The notes under the pieces were generated by a model. That model saw nothing but the letters and a program-made list of their open reading frames with translations, was not told where the DNA came from and searched no databases. From positions 5,837,001 to 5,901,000 of the forward strand of contig WPIO01000016.1 of the NCBI GenBank assembly GCA_009760855.2: a stretch of 64,000 nucleotides of DNA, given 5' to 3'. The DNA is from Cristatella mucedo (Eukaryota > Bryozoa > Phylactolaemata > Cristatellidae). Shown here piece by piece: positions 54,767 through 64,000 of the stretch; position 1 is the stretch's first letter, and the number at the start of each line of letters is the position of its first letter. Position numbers and translations under genes: made by a program.

Positions 54767-55945
54767 TTGAGCGGAGCCTTCTTGGTCGAATCTGCCCTGA
54801 GGGATGCAGCCAAGAAGAAGCGCACCCTGTGCGGAACCTTCTTGGACCTCCAGAATGCATTCCCCGGTGTGCCACACGAAGCGCTCTACACCACCCTCAC
54901 TCACCTCGGAGTGGAGGAGCGCTTCGTAGCACTCGTCCGGAATATCTATGCCGGGGCCCAGATAGTCCTGAGAGTTGGCTCGGCCACCCTGGACCCGTTT
55001 CCAGCTGCTGCGGGCGTCCGCCAAGGAGAGCAGCTCTCACTCATCCTTTTCCATGTGGTGATGGAGCCTCTCGTAAGAAGGCTGGCGGCAGGAGCCGACA
55101 GCCATGGCTATGCCCTAGGCTCGGCCAAGATTGCCGTATGCGCTCTGGCAGATGACCTTGCCGTCTTCGCTGGCTCCTCGTGGTCGCTCCAGCGGCAGCT
55201 GGACCGGGCCCATTACGTCGCTTCCAGCATCGGCCTGACGTTCAGGCCGCAGAAATGCAGAACGCTTGTGCGTCACCTGGAGGCAACGGAGAGCCAGGCA
55301 TTCACCATCGCTGGCTCCCCGGTTCCAATGCTGGGTGACGAGGAGGCGCACCTGTATCTGGGCGCCTCCCAGGGCTTTGCATACCCCCGGGCGGAGGTTG
55401 AGACAGCTGTCTCCCTCCTCAACCGGGATATAACCCTGCTCCAGCAGTCCCTGCTGGCCCCCTGGCAGAAGATGGATGCCCTACGCACGTTCCGAATGCC
55501 CAGACTCGAATATCTGGGACGTGCAAAGTGGCTCCAGACAAAGTTCCTTGTTCCTGTCGATCGAGCGGTGAAAGACTTCTTTCTGCAGGTCGGTTTGCTC
55601 CCTTCCTGTCAGAGCCACTGCGGGCTTCTTTCATGCCCGCGATCAAGTGGCGGTCTGGGCCTCATCCCGCTCTCCCAGAGCGTGGACATACTTCGTGCCG
55701 TGCAGGCCTGCCGCATGCTCTCTTCTCCAGACTGGCCAGTGGCCGCAATCGCCAGAGACGGTCTGGATGATTCCATCCGAGTCCTTCGAGGATTACCCTC
55801 GGACGAGATCAGGACCATCTTCCTCTTGGGTGGCTTATACGAGAATGCCACGCATGCAGGCTCGAGGTCGCTCTGGTCTGAGGCCCGCCAGGCGCTACGA
55901 CGCCTAGGCGTGGCTGCGACATACACAGGAGGACATATACAGTAG
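54767..55945 (+). pseudogene. Reverse transcriptase core of the R2-like element
   Basis: Motifs in one frame: GTFLDLQNAFPGVPHEALYT (motif A), AGVRQGEQLSLILFHVVMEP (motif B), VCALADDLAVFAGS (motif C, ADD catalytic pair) and GLTFRPQKCRTL (motif D). Upstream pieces in other frames carry NFRPISLIPTMYKLL and QQKGFLPGSEGCLE. The frame stays open for 392 codons past the palm into the thumb. The whole polyprotein is broken, so it is not functional as it stands. Confidence 0.85.
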
Positions 55946-56007
55946 GAGCGGCACAGCTGCATTGGAACTCGGGCGACCATGCGTGCCCCCAATTCGCACC
56001 ATCCACC

Positions 56008-56703
56008 ATGGTCTCCACCATCCGAAAAGACGTGGCCATGGCATGGGCAGCAGACTGGCGTGCGAGGCGCGATCAGGGGAAGGTGGCTCGCTGTCTGGCA
56101 ACAGACAGCCACTCAAGCCACACCCACTTCCACCTGTCCGGCCTTGGCCTGACCGTTGCTGCCTGGCGCTTTGTTTTCAGTGCTAGGCTCGACCTCCTGC
56201 CGGTGGCAGCAGCCAGGGCTCCAGATTCGACCCGACGTCAGAGCACCTCTGTCGCCGCAAGGGCTGTGTGTGGGCAGCGCGAGACGCTCCCACACGCACT
56301 CAACAACTGCCTGCTCAACAACAACGAGCATGGTGCCGATCGCGCATCGCCACGATGCGGTCCTGAACCGGCTCCTAGAGGCCCTGCCCTGGGCTCTGAG
56401 GCGGCAAGCACGCTAGAGTGGACCAACATCACGACCTTGATCCGGTCTCGCTGGCTCGTCCCAGACCTAGTAGTTGACGCCGGCAGCTACGCCGTGGTGG
56501 TAGATGTGGCGGTCCCATTCGATTACGGGGAAGTTCGCCCTCGAGACGGGGCAGCAGAGAGGAAGCTCCTAAAGTACGAAGAGCCAGTCGAGGAGCTCCG
56601 GGTCCGAGGACGCCAGGTGGAGCCCTGCGCGAGCCTTCGTCGTAGGCGCCCTTGGCTCCTGGCACCCGAAGCAGAACAGCTGCTGGCTAGCCCTCTGAGC
56701 TGA
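56008..56703 (+). pseudogene. C-terminal zinc cluster and restriction-like endonuclease of the R2-like element
   Basis: FSARLDLLPVAAARA and ETLPHALNNC match the linker and Cys/His cluster after the R2-type reverse transcriptase. The first two Cys (LCRRKGC) are in another frame, so a small indel is present. LVPDLVVDAGSYAVVVDVAV has the PD-x12-D spacing of the restriction-like endonuclease, and ERKLLKYEEPVEEL supplies the following Lys region. Confidence 0.8.
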
Positions 56704-57260
56704 GCGCCAGCCAGGGCCACAGCAGCCGCTCTCAGGAAGCTCTGCGTAGTATCGGACACAATCAACGGCGGCTCGGGTCCCCAGATGGCGGCCGACGCAC
56801 CGGAGGAGCAACTACCACCACTGCCAGGCACCTGGCCACCCGCCGGCCGAGGAGACGAGGGGCACGCAAACACTCAGTCGGCCAACACAACGCCTACTCA
56901 AGCTGCCCTGACAGGGCTAGCCCGAACGCCAGGATGGGACAATGGAGCAGGCACCCTCGAAATCGCGAGTCAACAGGAGCCTGTGCGGCAGAGCGGCCAC
57001 GAGATATGCTGTCTCGAGCACGCCGACGTCGAACGCAGCCTCGGATCTCGGATGCACCCATCGGGGGGGGGGGGGACATCCTTGCCCGAAGCGGGAGGCG
57101 GTTCGCAGCCCTGCGCGAGAGACAAGAGAGGGCAGGCCTCCTCCTTGTCGAAATGTGGGTCACGCCCGGGATGAGTCTCGGCGGACCTAGGCCGGCGTTG
57201 GTGGATGTACCTCACCAGTTCTCGTAATAAAACTAATGCAATGTAAATTAATGTAATGGA

Positions 57261-58357
57261 AGCTCTTCGGGAAACGGTGCGTAAGCCACACGGTGTTCGG
57301 CAGAGCTAAGGTGTGGGCCCAGCTCTCCGAGGAGAGGGGCGTTACTGTGCTCTCGTTCAGCACGGTAACACTCAGCCCGCGGGGGAGGACGGCGCACTAC
57401 CTGCGCTTGTTTAAGAATAAAATTCATTAGTATAGCGCACTAAGAGTAGGCCAAACCAGCGCGGCAATATCTATATTCTCTTATTAAATATAGTTTTTCT
57501 ATCTCACCCCGTAAGTCTACCAAGTGGCTGCCGTGCAGGAGAGCTTTCTATAGTGCACTCGAAGCCTAAGCGGCTTTCCGTACATATACTAAACTTATCG
57601 CAAATGGCGAAATGTGAGCGTTACCTCAGCGACTTACGTTAGCTGACTCGCGAACTCACTCTCGGACTCATATTCAAAATCTAATAGGCTGTGTCGTGTG
57701 CGCCTGTGGCTTCTGCTGTAATTAGCGAACCGCCTGACACTAATGCACGCATGCCTCACCTGTGGCCAATAGTTAAGCCGTTGAAGCAGTGCAGCGTCGT
57801 GCCACTAATGCAGATTATATTTCGTGTCGTCTGCTGCGATTGATTGGGTTCCCACATATGTGCCCGTTGAGAGTAATAAAGCACAGTCTCGTTTCCGCGC
57901 ACGTTCCGTGTCTCCGTGAGACTCCCACTAGAAAAGCCGCTGCTGGAGACGCCGTCACACAGCAATTGGCTAGCGCGTAAAGTACCCGCGAGAAATCTCG
58001 CGTACTCAATATTCAGATTGAAAATTAAGAACGGTGCAAATAAGCGCCTATCTGCGCAAAGGCTTCTAGTAATGACTCACCGGCAAGCAGACCGTCGTCA
58101 GGCAGTCTGTCTTTTCATCGTCTACATCCGTTTCACTGTGAGATAATCTATGCGGCATCTAAATACTGTATTAAATAACGCATCGATTGCTAAAAACCCG
58201 CGCGTCACTATGTCATAGCTCGATGCCCAATTCAACGTTCAATATCTTCCGTGTTTTGTACCACATGACACTCATCGTCATAGCTGTGCCGTCTAAGTAG
58301 TACTATAAATGTCACATACATACAGCATAAGCGCGACGTCGGCGACTCACATTTGAT

Positions 58358-58390
<33 letters not shown>
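57261..58390. other. Intergenic, small L2 end fragment only
   Basis: 57548-57587 (TATAGTGCACTCGAAGCC...) resembles the 3' terminus of minus-strand L2 copy E at 13.98 kb. An (AT)n tract lies at 58363-58395. No gene. Confidence 0.5.
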
Positions 58391-58391
<1 letters not shown>

Positions 58392-58398
<7 letters not shown>

Positions 58399-58520
58399 CG
58401 TTTATATAGCGCCCCAAGATAACTTAATCTCTATTCAGGCGCTTCACATATGCCTCGGGGCTCGAGCCCACGACCTCAGTCAGACCTTGGTCGGGGCGAG
58501 CACCTTAACCGCTTGCACGT
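58392..58520 (-). mobile_element. tRNA-derived SINE with L2-type tail
   Basis: On the minus strand, GCGGTTAAGGTGCTCGCCCC (tRNA-like head) is followed by box B GTGGGCTCGAGCCCC and the tail AGCGCCTGAATAGAGATTAA...GGGGCGCTATATAAACG. It is the most complete tRNA-like head-to-tail copy here, next to an (AT)n microsatellite at its 3' end. Confidence 0.72.
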
Positions 58521-59080
58521 ACTTGCTCGTTCACTCACGGACTCCCATTCAAGACTATGTACACTGATTTCTATGTCATCGCCGGCAGCTAGCAGTATGA
58601 GTGAGTGACCGCAAACGTAATGAGCCGGGTTAAAGGAGAGCGCCTTAAACCTAGGACTACAGTTGCTCCTTTTAATTATGAGGTCTCAGAAAAAAAGCAG
58701 CCTAATGGAGAGTTGGGGAAGTTCTTTTACTAAGGACTGTCTTAACTGCCGAGTCCAGATAGTCAGAAGCAGCCATCTTAGTAAACGGATCCTCAATAGT
58801 TTTATTATTTCATTAGTTCTGTAAAACTGAAAGCCTACCTGCTCCACACTGTCTTTGCTCTGTCCGCGTACATTTTCCTTTTCGGTAGTATTTCGTTATG
58901 AAAATGTTAGCGCCCTGACTATCAGCAACAGTGACGTGCTTTTGTACTGCACTACCCAGTGGACCCGTCGTTTTTTCCGGCCGGAAAGCAGATTTATTTA
59001 GTTTAATTAATTTTCCCGGCATGCCTATCCGTGCATGATTGTTTGAGCGTCATTAAACGGGGTTCTACTAACCAGCGACA
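58521..59080. other. Intergenic, nothing recognised
   Basis: No supported gene or repeat. Confidence 0.5.
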
Positions 59081-59129
59081 GTGAGTCTTCTGCGTGCTTT
59101 TGCATGTTTGTATGATTTGCACAATAGTT

Positions 59130-59995
59130 ATGCGATAAGCATGATAAATGGCAATAAAACCAACTTACTAGTTATGAACAAACCTAGTGCAACTCAGAGA
59201 TTGGAAACCCTAACTTTTCAAATTGGGCTCGACCAGCATATCTCCTATAGCACCAGCACATAATCTGGGTTCGCTGTTAGAAGTGACCTGTCAACAGACG
59301 ACCACATCAGCTCCACAATAAATTCTGCCTACTTTCAGCTGTATAACATTCTAAAATTCGGGCTTGTTTAGACAGTGAGGCTACATCCAAGTGGTCCATG
59401 TGTTTGGGGCATTCCGTCTCGGTTCAGTAACTCACTACTTCCGGTCTTCCGGCCTGTGCTGCTATCAGGTGCTTGGAGTTGGAGCAAAACTCCATAGTTA
59501 GGCTTGTCTATCATAAGCATCGCAGTTGTCACATCACACCGCTTATTATCGACCTGCACTGACTTCTCATCAAGCAGCACATCGAATTCAAGGTCTTTTT
59601 CACTCACTTTTAGGTCATTCCATTTTCTTGCTCTAGCCTAGCTATCGGAACTACTTCCCAATAAAGCAAGTCACTGTACCTATCACCAGCTCTTCTAAGT
59701 CAAGTCATTTAGCTGTGCTTCTAACCAACCTCAAATCCCTTGAAGACGGTGCCTTTAGTTCATACGATCCCTAAACGTGGAACCAGATTGACCTCACGAC
59801 TGACCCTTGACAGCATTAAAAAAAAATCTGAAACCCCACTTGTTCGTCCGAGCATTTGCTGGATGAATGAGACTATTCCTTTAAGCTTTTATGCGTGCTA
59901 AAACTGGGCATGTTATCACTTACCAATTGACATTCTTGCTTTGCAGCATATACAAAATGCCTAGAAAGAGGTTTATTTTGAGGGCACTACATATA
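59130..59995 (+). mobile_element. Degenerate L2/CR1-like copy
   Basis: It shows NKTNLLVMNKPSATQRLETL, then frameshifted thumb blocks (GACGACCACATCAGCTCCAC, ACCGCTTATTATCGACCTGC) and a worn tail near 59.95 kb. It is older than copies A, G and H. Confidence 0.8.
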
Positions 59996-60029
59996 TTTTT
60001 TAATTTAACAATGAAAATAAAAATAATAA

Positions 60030-60112
60030 ATTTGATACATAGCCCTCAGAGAACTCAATGTCTTTCTAGGCACTTTACATTTGCTGCAAAGGAAGCACAA
60101 TCGAATGGTTAG
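60030..60112 (-). mobile_element. L2 tail fragment
   Basis: Plus-strand ATACATAGCCCTCAGAGAAC and CACTTTACATTTGCTGCAAAG are the reverse complement of the L2 3' end. Confidence 0.75.
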
Positions 60113-60149
60113 TGGTAGCATGCTCAATGACAATATAATGATCATACGA

Positions 60150-61245
60150 ATAATAATAGTGCATTTGATATAGCGCCCTCAGAAAACTCAATCTCTCACT
60201 AGGCACTTCACATTTGAATACAAGCATAACATGATTAGGGGTGACTAGCACAGGGTCAGCATGCAAATATAGTTAGTGGCAGCATGCACAGTGCCAGAAC
60301 GCATTAGCACAGCACGTAAAGGACGAATCGCATTGACCTACTCAATGCTGTGGTAAATAGGTACGTTTAGATGAGGTCAAGTCAGGGGATGTCGTGACGG
60401 TCTCTAAAGGATCTGAGGTTCATACGAGTTATGGGTAAATTATTAGATTCCAAAATGTGGGTGGTATGATGCTTAGTCAAGTGGGGGAGTAGATCTGAAA
60501 AGTAGGCTGGAGAAAAAAGAATGAAGGAGCCTAAAAGTGAGTGACAGAACCTTGAAGTGGTGTTGATTGTCTGGGAGCCCGTGCAGGTCGGCGATAGGTG
60601 GTGTGATGTGGCAACTGCGACGCTCACGAAAGACAAGCCTAGCTGTAAAGTCCTGCACAATCTGTAAGGGCCTGATTGCACAGGCAGTGGTAGACAAGCA
60701 AGCAGCAAGTTACACAAGTCAAGATTGGATGTCACAACAGCATGGACCAATTTAGATGCGGTATCCCTGTCTAAACAAGCCCGAATTTTAGCAATGTTAT
60801 ATAGCTGAAAGTAGGCAGACTTGATCGCGGAGCTGATGTGGTCGTGTAATGAAAGGTCACTTTGAACAGGACACCTAGATTTCGTGCAGTTTCAACAGGA
60901 TACATTCTCGCCGAGCCAATCGTGAGCGTTAACCTTTCCCATTTCCGAATCACACTTGATTTGCCCATAACAAGTAAGTTGGTTTAATCGTCATCCAATT
61001 TCAGAAAGTTTGTTGCCATCCATGTGCAGATGTCATCAATACGTGCAGCAAGGGAGTTAAGAGAACTCGACGTGCTGGATGGCTGGGAGGGATCAAAGAA
61101 AAGGTACAACTGAGTGTACGGTACAACAAAGGTACGCCTGCATAGAAGTGAAAGCTTAGATCGTGCTTGGAAAGCACGTGCAAGAGGGAGAGTATAAACT
61201 GCAAAAAGGCCGGGACCGAGTACAGGGCCCTGAGGTAATGATTTA
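60150..61245 (-). mobile_element. L2/CR1-like copy (copy J)
   Basis: On the minus strand, frames read VPAFLQFILSLLHVLSKHDL, GKSSVIRKWERLTLTIGSAR, the NLGVLFKVTFHYT block and LVFRERRSCHITPPIADLHG, in L2 order with frameshifts. It ends in the usual tail at its left end (60150) and is 5'-truncated at 61245. Confidence 0.85.
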
Positions 61246-61352
61246 TATTATTATTAATTATCATTATTTTAATTATGAATGTATCTCTTAGAGCCTAGAA
61301 AGAGATTGATTGAGTTCTCTGGAGGCACTGTAAAAATATATTATTATTATTA
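61246..61352 (+). mobile_element. L2 tail fragment
   Basis: GAGCCTAGAAAGAGATTGAT then AGTTCTCTGGAGGCACTG and (ATT)n, plus strand. It ends about 140 bases upstream of the integrin start codon. Confidence 0.75.
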
Positions 61353-61364
61353 TAATCACTGTCA

Positions 61365-61489
61365 AGTGTCCATTTATATTTTGGGCTGCGCCTCAGTTTG
61401 CTGATGGCCATATAGCGCATCTATGACGGCAAACGGCTTCGAGGATAACCGGAAATGGTAGACCAGGAAGTCGGTCTTCCGGGGTCGCC
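61365..61489 (+). promoter_or_regulatory. Integrin alpha proximal promoter / 5' leader
   Basis: Unique sequence between the L2 tail and the ATG. It contains three GGAA/TTCC cores within 40 bases (ACCGGAAAT near 61448, AGGAAG near 61467, CTTCCGG near 61475), which fit ETS-factor sites. The last two form an inverted pair. The transcription start is unknown. Confidence 0.4.
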
Positions 61490-62125
61490 ATGGGTGGCAT
61501 ACCTGCGGCATCGCTCGTCTACGTTGCCGCTGCTTTTTTCGGACTTTTGGGTCGTGGCGGCGCCGTTAACGTCGACCTCGGGTCCACAATAACTTACGCC
61601 GGACCTGGCGGTAGCGACTTCGGCTTCGCCGTCAGCCTGCTGGCGAACCGGACCGCGGCGTACGTTCTAGCCGGAGCACCGAAAGGGGCGCCGCCGGTCG
61701 CGCAAAACGGCTCCAGCTTCGGTGCTCTGTATAGATGCGCGGCGAAGGAGGCGGCGGCGGTAAGCTCGGGCGCGGCGAAGGCGGCAGTGGGCGCCTGCTC
61801 GAGCCTGCCCGTCGACGTGTCCGGCATTGGGAAGGCGTTCGACGGAGCGTCGCGAAGCAACCAGCCAGTCGAGACCAAGGCCGGCCAGCTGCTAGGGATG
61901 GCGATCGCTTCGGCGCCGTCCGGCGCGGTCATCGCGTGCGCGCCGCACTATTTGTTCAACGGCCAGAGCGGCACCATGGCGACGAGGCGCCGGGACCCCA
62001 CTGGCAACTGCTTCCTCACACCGGATGTCGGGCGGTACGATTTCACCGAATACTCGCCCTGCAGGCGGCAGTTGGAACTTTATATGGCTAGCCCCGACTG
62101 GGGTCCCGGTCTCCACGACAACTAC
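61490..62125 (+). CDS. Integrin alpha subunit, first coding exon
   Basis: Integrin alpha chains pair with a beta chain as transmembrane adhesion receptors. The ATG has an excellent context (GTCGCCATGG). Residues 1-25 are a hydrophobic signal peptide; the mature chain would begin near VNVDLGSTITYAGPGGSDFG. The first FG-GAP blade follows (FGFAV, then VLAGAPKG), as does the start of blade 2 (QLLGMAIAS, IACAPHYLF, TGNCFL, YSPCR). Cysteines lie at 83, 103, 150, 174 and 191, with N-glycosylation sequons at NRT 53 and NGS 73. The exon ends on a codon boundary at a strong GTGAGT donor (62126). The remaining exons are outside the window. Subclass is undetermined: no I domain is seen, but it would lie later. 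Confidence 0.93.
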
Positions 62126-62439
62126 GTGAGTGCGCAGCCTAGCGAGGCAGTATGGGTTAAGACCAAGAGAATCGTGTAGAAAGTATACCGTCAGCCAGCC
62201 ATCAGCGGTAGTCTCTGGTAGTCGCCCTGTAGAGATCGTGCGATCGTATTTTTCGTGCATCAAACCGTGTAGGCTTTTTGTAACTATTCCCTGCTGGTCC
62301 GCTCCGCTTCTACGTCCAAGTCATCGGCGACAGCGTTGGCCGGCTTGCCACCGACATGACGTTACCTGCTTTCAAGCCAGGTCAAGTGCACGATGTCTGA
62401 GTTTGACGCCTTGCTGAGATAGTGCCAGTACTGCGTAAG

Positions 62440-62835
62440 TGGGTATGTATCTCTTCTGTGCTTACCCATCCGAGCTATTCCCCAATCAGGCTAGGCAACG
62501 TATCACCTGCTCATCTAACTCAAGCTGCTTAGCTCTGTCTCTAACCAATCTCAAGTTCTTTAGAGACCGTCAATTCAGTTCGTATGCTCCCACAACCCGG
62601 AAATCACTGGCGGCTGATATCTCGACATCGCCTTGCTTGACAGCATGTAAAAAGGAGCTAACAATCAGCTTGCTCGTCGCAGCAATTTCTGCGTTTATGG
62701 CATTGTCTTTTGTGGTCTTATGCATTCAGACAACGTGCATGCTATCTCCAACCAGTTGGTATGCTTCCTCTCCAGCATATGTAAGGTGCCCATACAGAGA
62801 TTTATAGTTATTTTGGGGTACTATGCTAATGTTTA
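62440..62835 (+). mobile_element. Degenerate L2/CR1-like 3' fragment
   Basis: TCTAACCAATCTCAAGTTCT, AGAGACCGTCAATTCAGTTC and ATGCTCCCACAACCCGGAAA follow the L2 C-terminal coding order. A 3' UTR remnant and a worn tail (AGGTGCCCATACAGAGATTT) follow. Confidence 0.78.
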
Positions 62836-63134
62836 TTGTTATGATTATTATGGCATGCCAGGTAGTCGTCAAAATGCCATTCTTTCCGATCTCCTATGGT
62901 CAGAGAGCCTTTATGAAATTTGTGATTGTGCAAGCTAGCGATAATTTGTCAGATCTTTACCGCATGCCCGACGTGATGCTGGAAATTTAGCATGTGCTCA
63001 GACAGAGAGTGGCAGCCTCTCTTACGGTCAGGCAGCCTGTCATGCTACACGATGATTCTGCATTGGGGCTCTTGACTACCGTGTGCAAAGCTGACTTCCG
63101 AAACTCTAGTGAGCTCGCTGTCCTTTGGTGTAGA

Positions 63135-63240
63135 GTAATAGTAATAATAATAATAAAATGTAATGCATTTGATATAGCACCCTCAGATTACTCGGAATCT
63201 GTTTCTACACACTTTATATTTGCTGCAAAGTAAGCACGTT
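63135..63240 (-). mobile_element. L2 tail fragment
   Basis: (AAT)n then GCATTTGATATAGCACCCTC and TTATATTTGCTGCAAAG, the reverse complement of an L2 3' end. Confidence 0.75.
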
Positions 63241-64000
63241 ATAATAATAATAATGCACTTGAAAAAGGGCCCTCGGAGAACTCAATCTCTTCCTAGGTGC
63301 TTTACATTTGCTGCAAAGGGAAACACAATTGAATCGTGAGTAATATCATGCTTGATAAACAACATGAACAACGCGGTTAGGGGTGACATGCACAGGGTCA
63401 GCATGCAAATGTGGTTAGTGGCAGAATGCACAGTGTCAGCACGCATAAGCACATGAAGGACGAATCACAGGGACCCACTAAGTGCTGCCCTAAATAGGTG
63501 CGTTTTTAAGTTCTTTTTAAACGTGGTCAAGTCAGGGGATGTTCTGACACAAGTCGGAAGGGAGTTCCAGGCTTTTGGAGCATACGAACTAAATGCACGG
63601 TCTCCAAAGGATTTGAGGTTTGTACGAGGGAGGTAGTGGGAATCTGTTGGATTCCGAAAAGCGGGTGGTACGATGCTGGTACTTGGCCTGATGGGGGAGT
63701 AGATCTGAGAGATAGGCTGGAGCCAAAGAATAAAGTGACCTAAAAGTGAGCGACAAGACCTTGAAGTCGATCCGTTGCTTGACTGGTAGCCAGTGCAGGT
63801 TGGCGAGAAGTGGTGTGATGTGGCAACATCGATGCTCACGTCAGACAAGCCTAGCAGCAGAGTTTTGCACCAGCTGTAATCGCCTGATTGCACATGCCGG
63901 TATCCAGCAAGCAGTGAGTTACAGAATTCAAGTCGGGATGTCACAAATGCATGGACCAACTTGGACGTGGTATCCTTATCTAAACAAGCCCGAATTTTAG
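63241..64000 (-). mobile_element. L2/CR1-like copy (copy N), continues past the window
   Basis: On the minus strand it carries the C-terminal thumb (RLEFCNSLLAG, then in another frame the HWLP and TNLKSFGDRAFSSYAPKAWN blocks), the 3' UTR and an (ATT)n tail at 63.24 kb. It has fewer frame breaks than most copies here. Its 5' part lies right of the window. Confidence 0.87.

Larger units (their letters stand above)
52950..57260 (+). mobile_element. R2-like non-LTR retrotransposon with gag-like zinc knuckles (degenerate)
   Basis: In order: an RRM-like/gag segment (about 52.97-53.15 kb), three CCHC knuckles (53189-53338), a Pro/Ser-rich region, reverse transcriptase (about 54.1-55.9 kb), a Cys/His cluster (about 56.25-56.32 kb), and a PD-(D/E)xK endonuclease segment (56.4-56.6 kb). 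The 3' end has AATAAAACTAATGCAATG and short AATGTAA units. Frameshifts break the frame near 54.45, 54.75, 55.95 and 56.25 kb. The 5' end is truncated. It is not in rDNA. The reverse transcriptase groups by motif with R2/R4/NeSL-type elements. Confidence 0.85.
62126..64000 (+). other. Integrin alpha intron 1 (part)
   Basis: Filled with L2 fragments. No second integrin exon is present before the window ends. Confidence 0.75.

Noticed and set aside
52950-57260. Insertion of the R2-like element into 28S rDNA
   Set aside because: Neither flank is ribosomal; left is L2-adjacent DNA and right is AT-rich intergenic sequence.

Overview
The window is animal nuclear DNA. It carries a gene of the SynGAP/DAB2IP/RASAL2 class of Ras GTPase-activating proteins, spliced with GT-AG introns, and the first exon of an integrin alpha subunit. 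Both families are metazoan. GC-rich coding exons, long introns full of (CT)n and (GT)n microsatellites, and abundant L2/CR1-like retrotransposon copies with tRNA-derived SINEs suggest an invertebrate. I cannot name the phylum; a spiralian is only a guess.

Layout. From about 2.26 to 43.50 kb, plus strand, lies the RasGAP gene. I reconstruct 19 coding exons. From the exon that contains the ATG at 7353 to the TAG at 43499-43501, 17 exons join in frame into a 6057-nt reading frame (2018 residues). Two further exons (2261-2568 and 4775-4963) match each other in phase and carry the basic motif that precedes this point in vertebrate SynGAP/DAB2IP. The real start therefore probably lies further upstream and was not found. 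Domain order is a disordered, interrupted PH region, C2, RasGAP (with arginine finger and FLR motif), a long Ser/Ala/Gly-rich tail, and a C-terminal coiled coil. A polyadenylation signal lies at 44423-44428. The long introns (9.4-18.3, 18.4-25.6, 28.4-30.9 and 38.6-43.1 kb) hold most of the microsatellites and several L2 and SINE copies.

From 44.4 to 61.4 kb is an AT-richer intergenic region built largely of mobile elements. These include several 5'-truncated L2/CR1-like copies in both orientations, tRNA-type SINEs that share the L2 3' tail, and two copies of an approximately 800-bp mariner/Tigger-like nonautonomous DNA element (the other copy is in intron 2). There is also a Ty3/gypsy-like remnant with a 180-bp LTR, and a 4.3-kb non-LTR element with gag-like zinc knuckles, an R2-like reverse transcriptase and a restriction-like endonuclease. 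From 61.49 kb, plus strand, lies exon 1 of an integrin alpha gene (signal peptide and first FG-GAP blade), whose remaining exons lie beyond the right edge. The last 1.9 kb is again L2 debris.

The two genes are in tandem on the plus strand. Nothing in the sequence shows co-regulation. The RasGAP would act at the inner face of the plasma membrane to switch off Ras/Rap; the integrin alpha chain is an adhesion receptor subunit.
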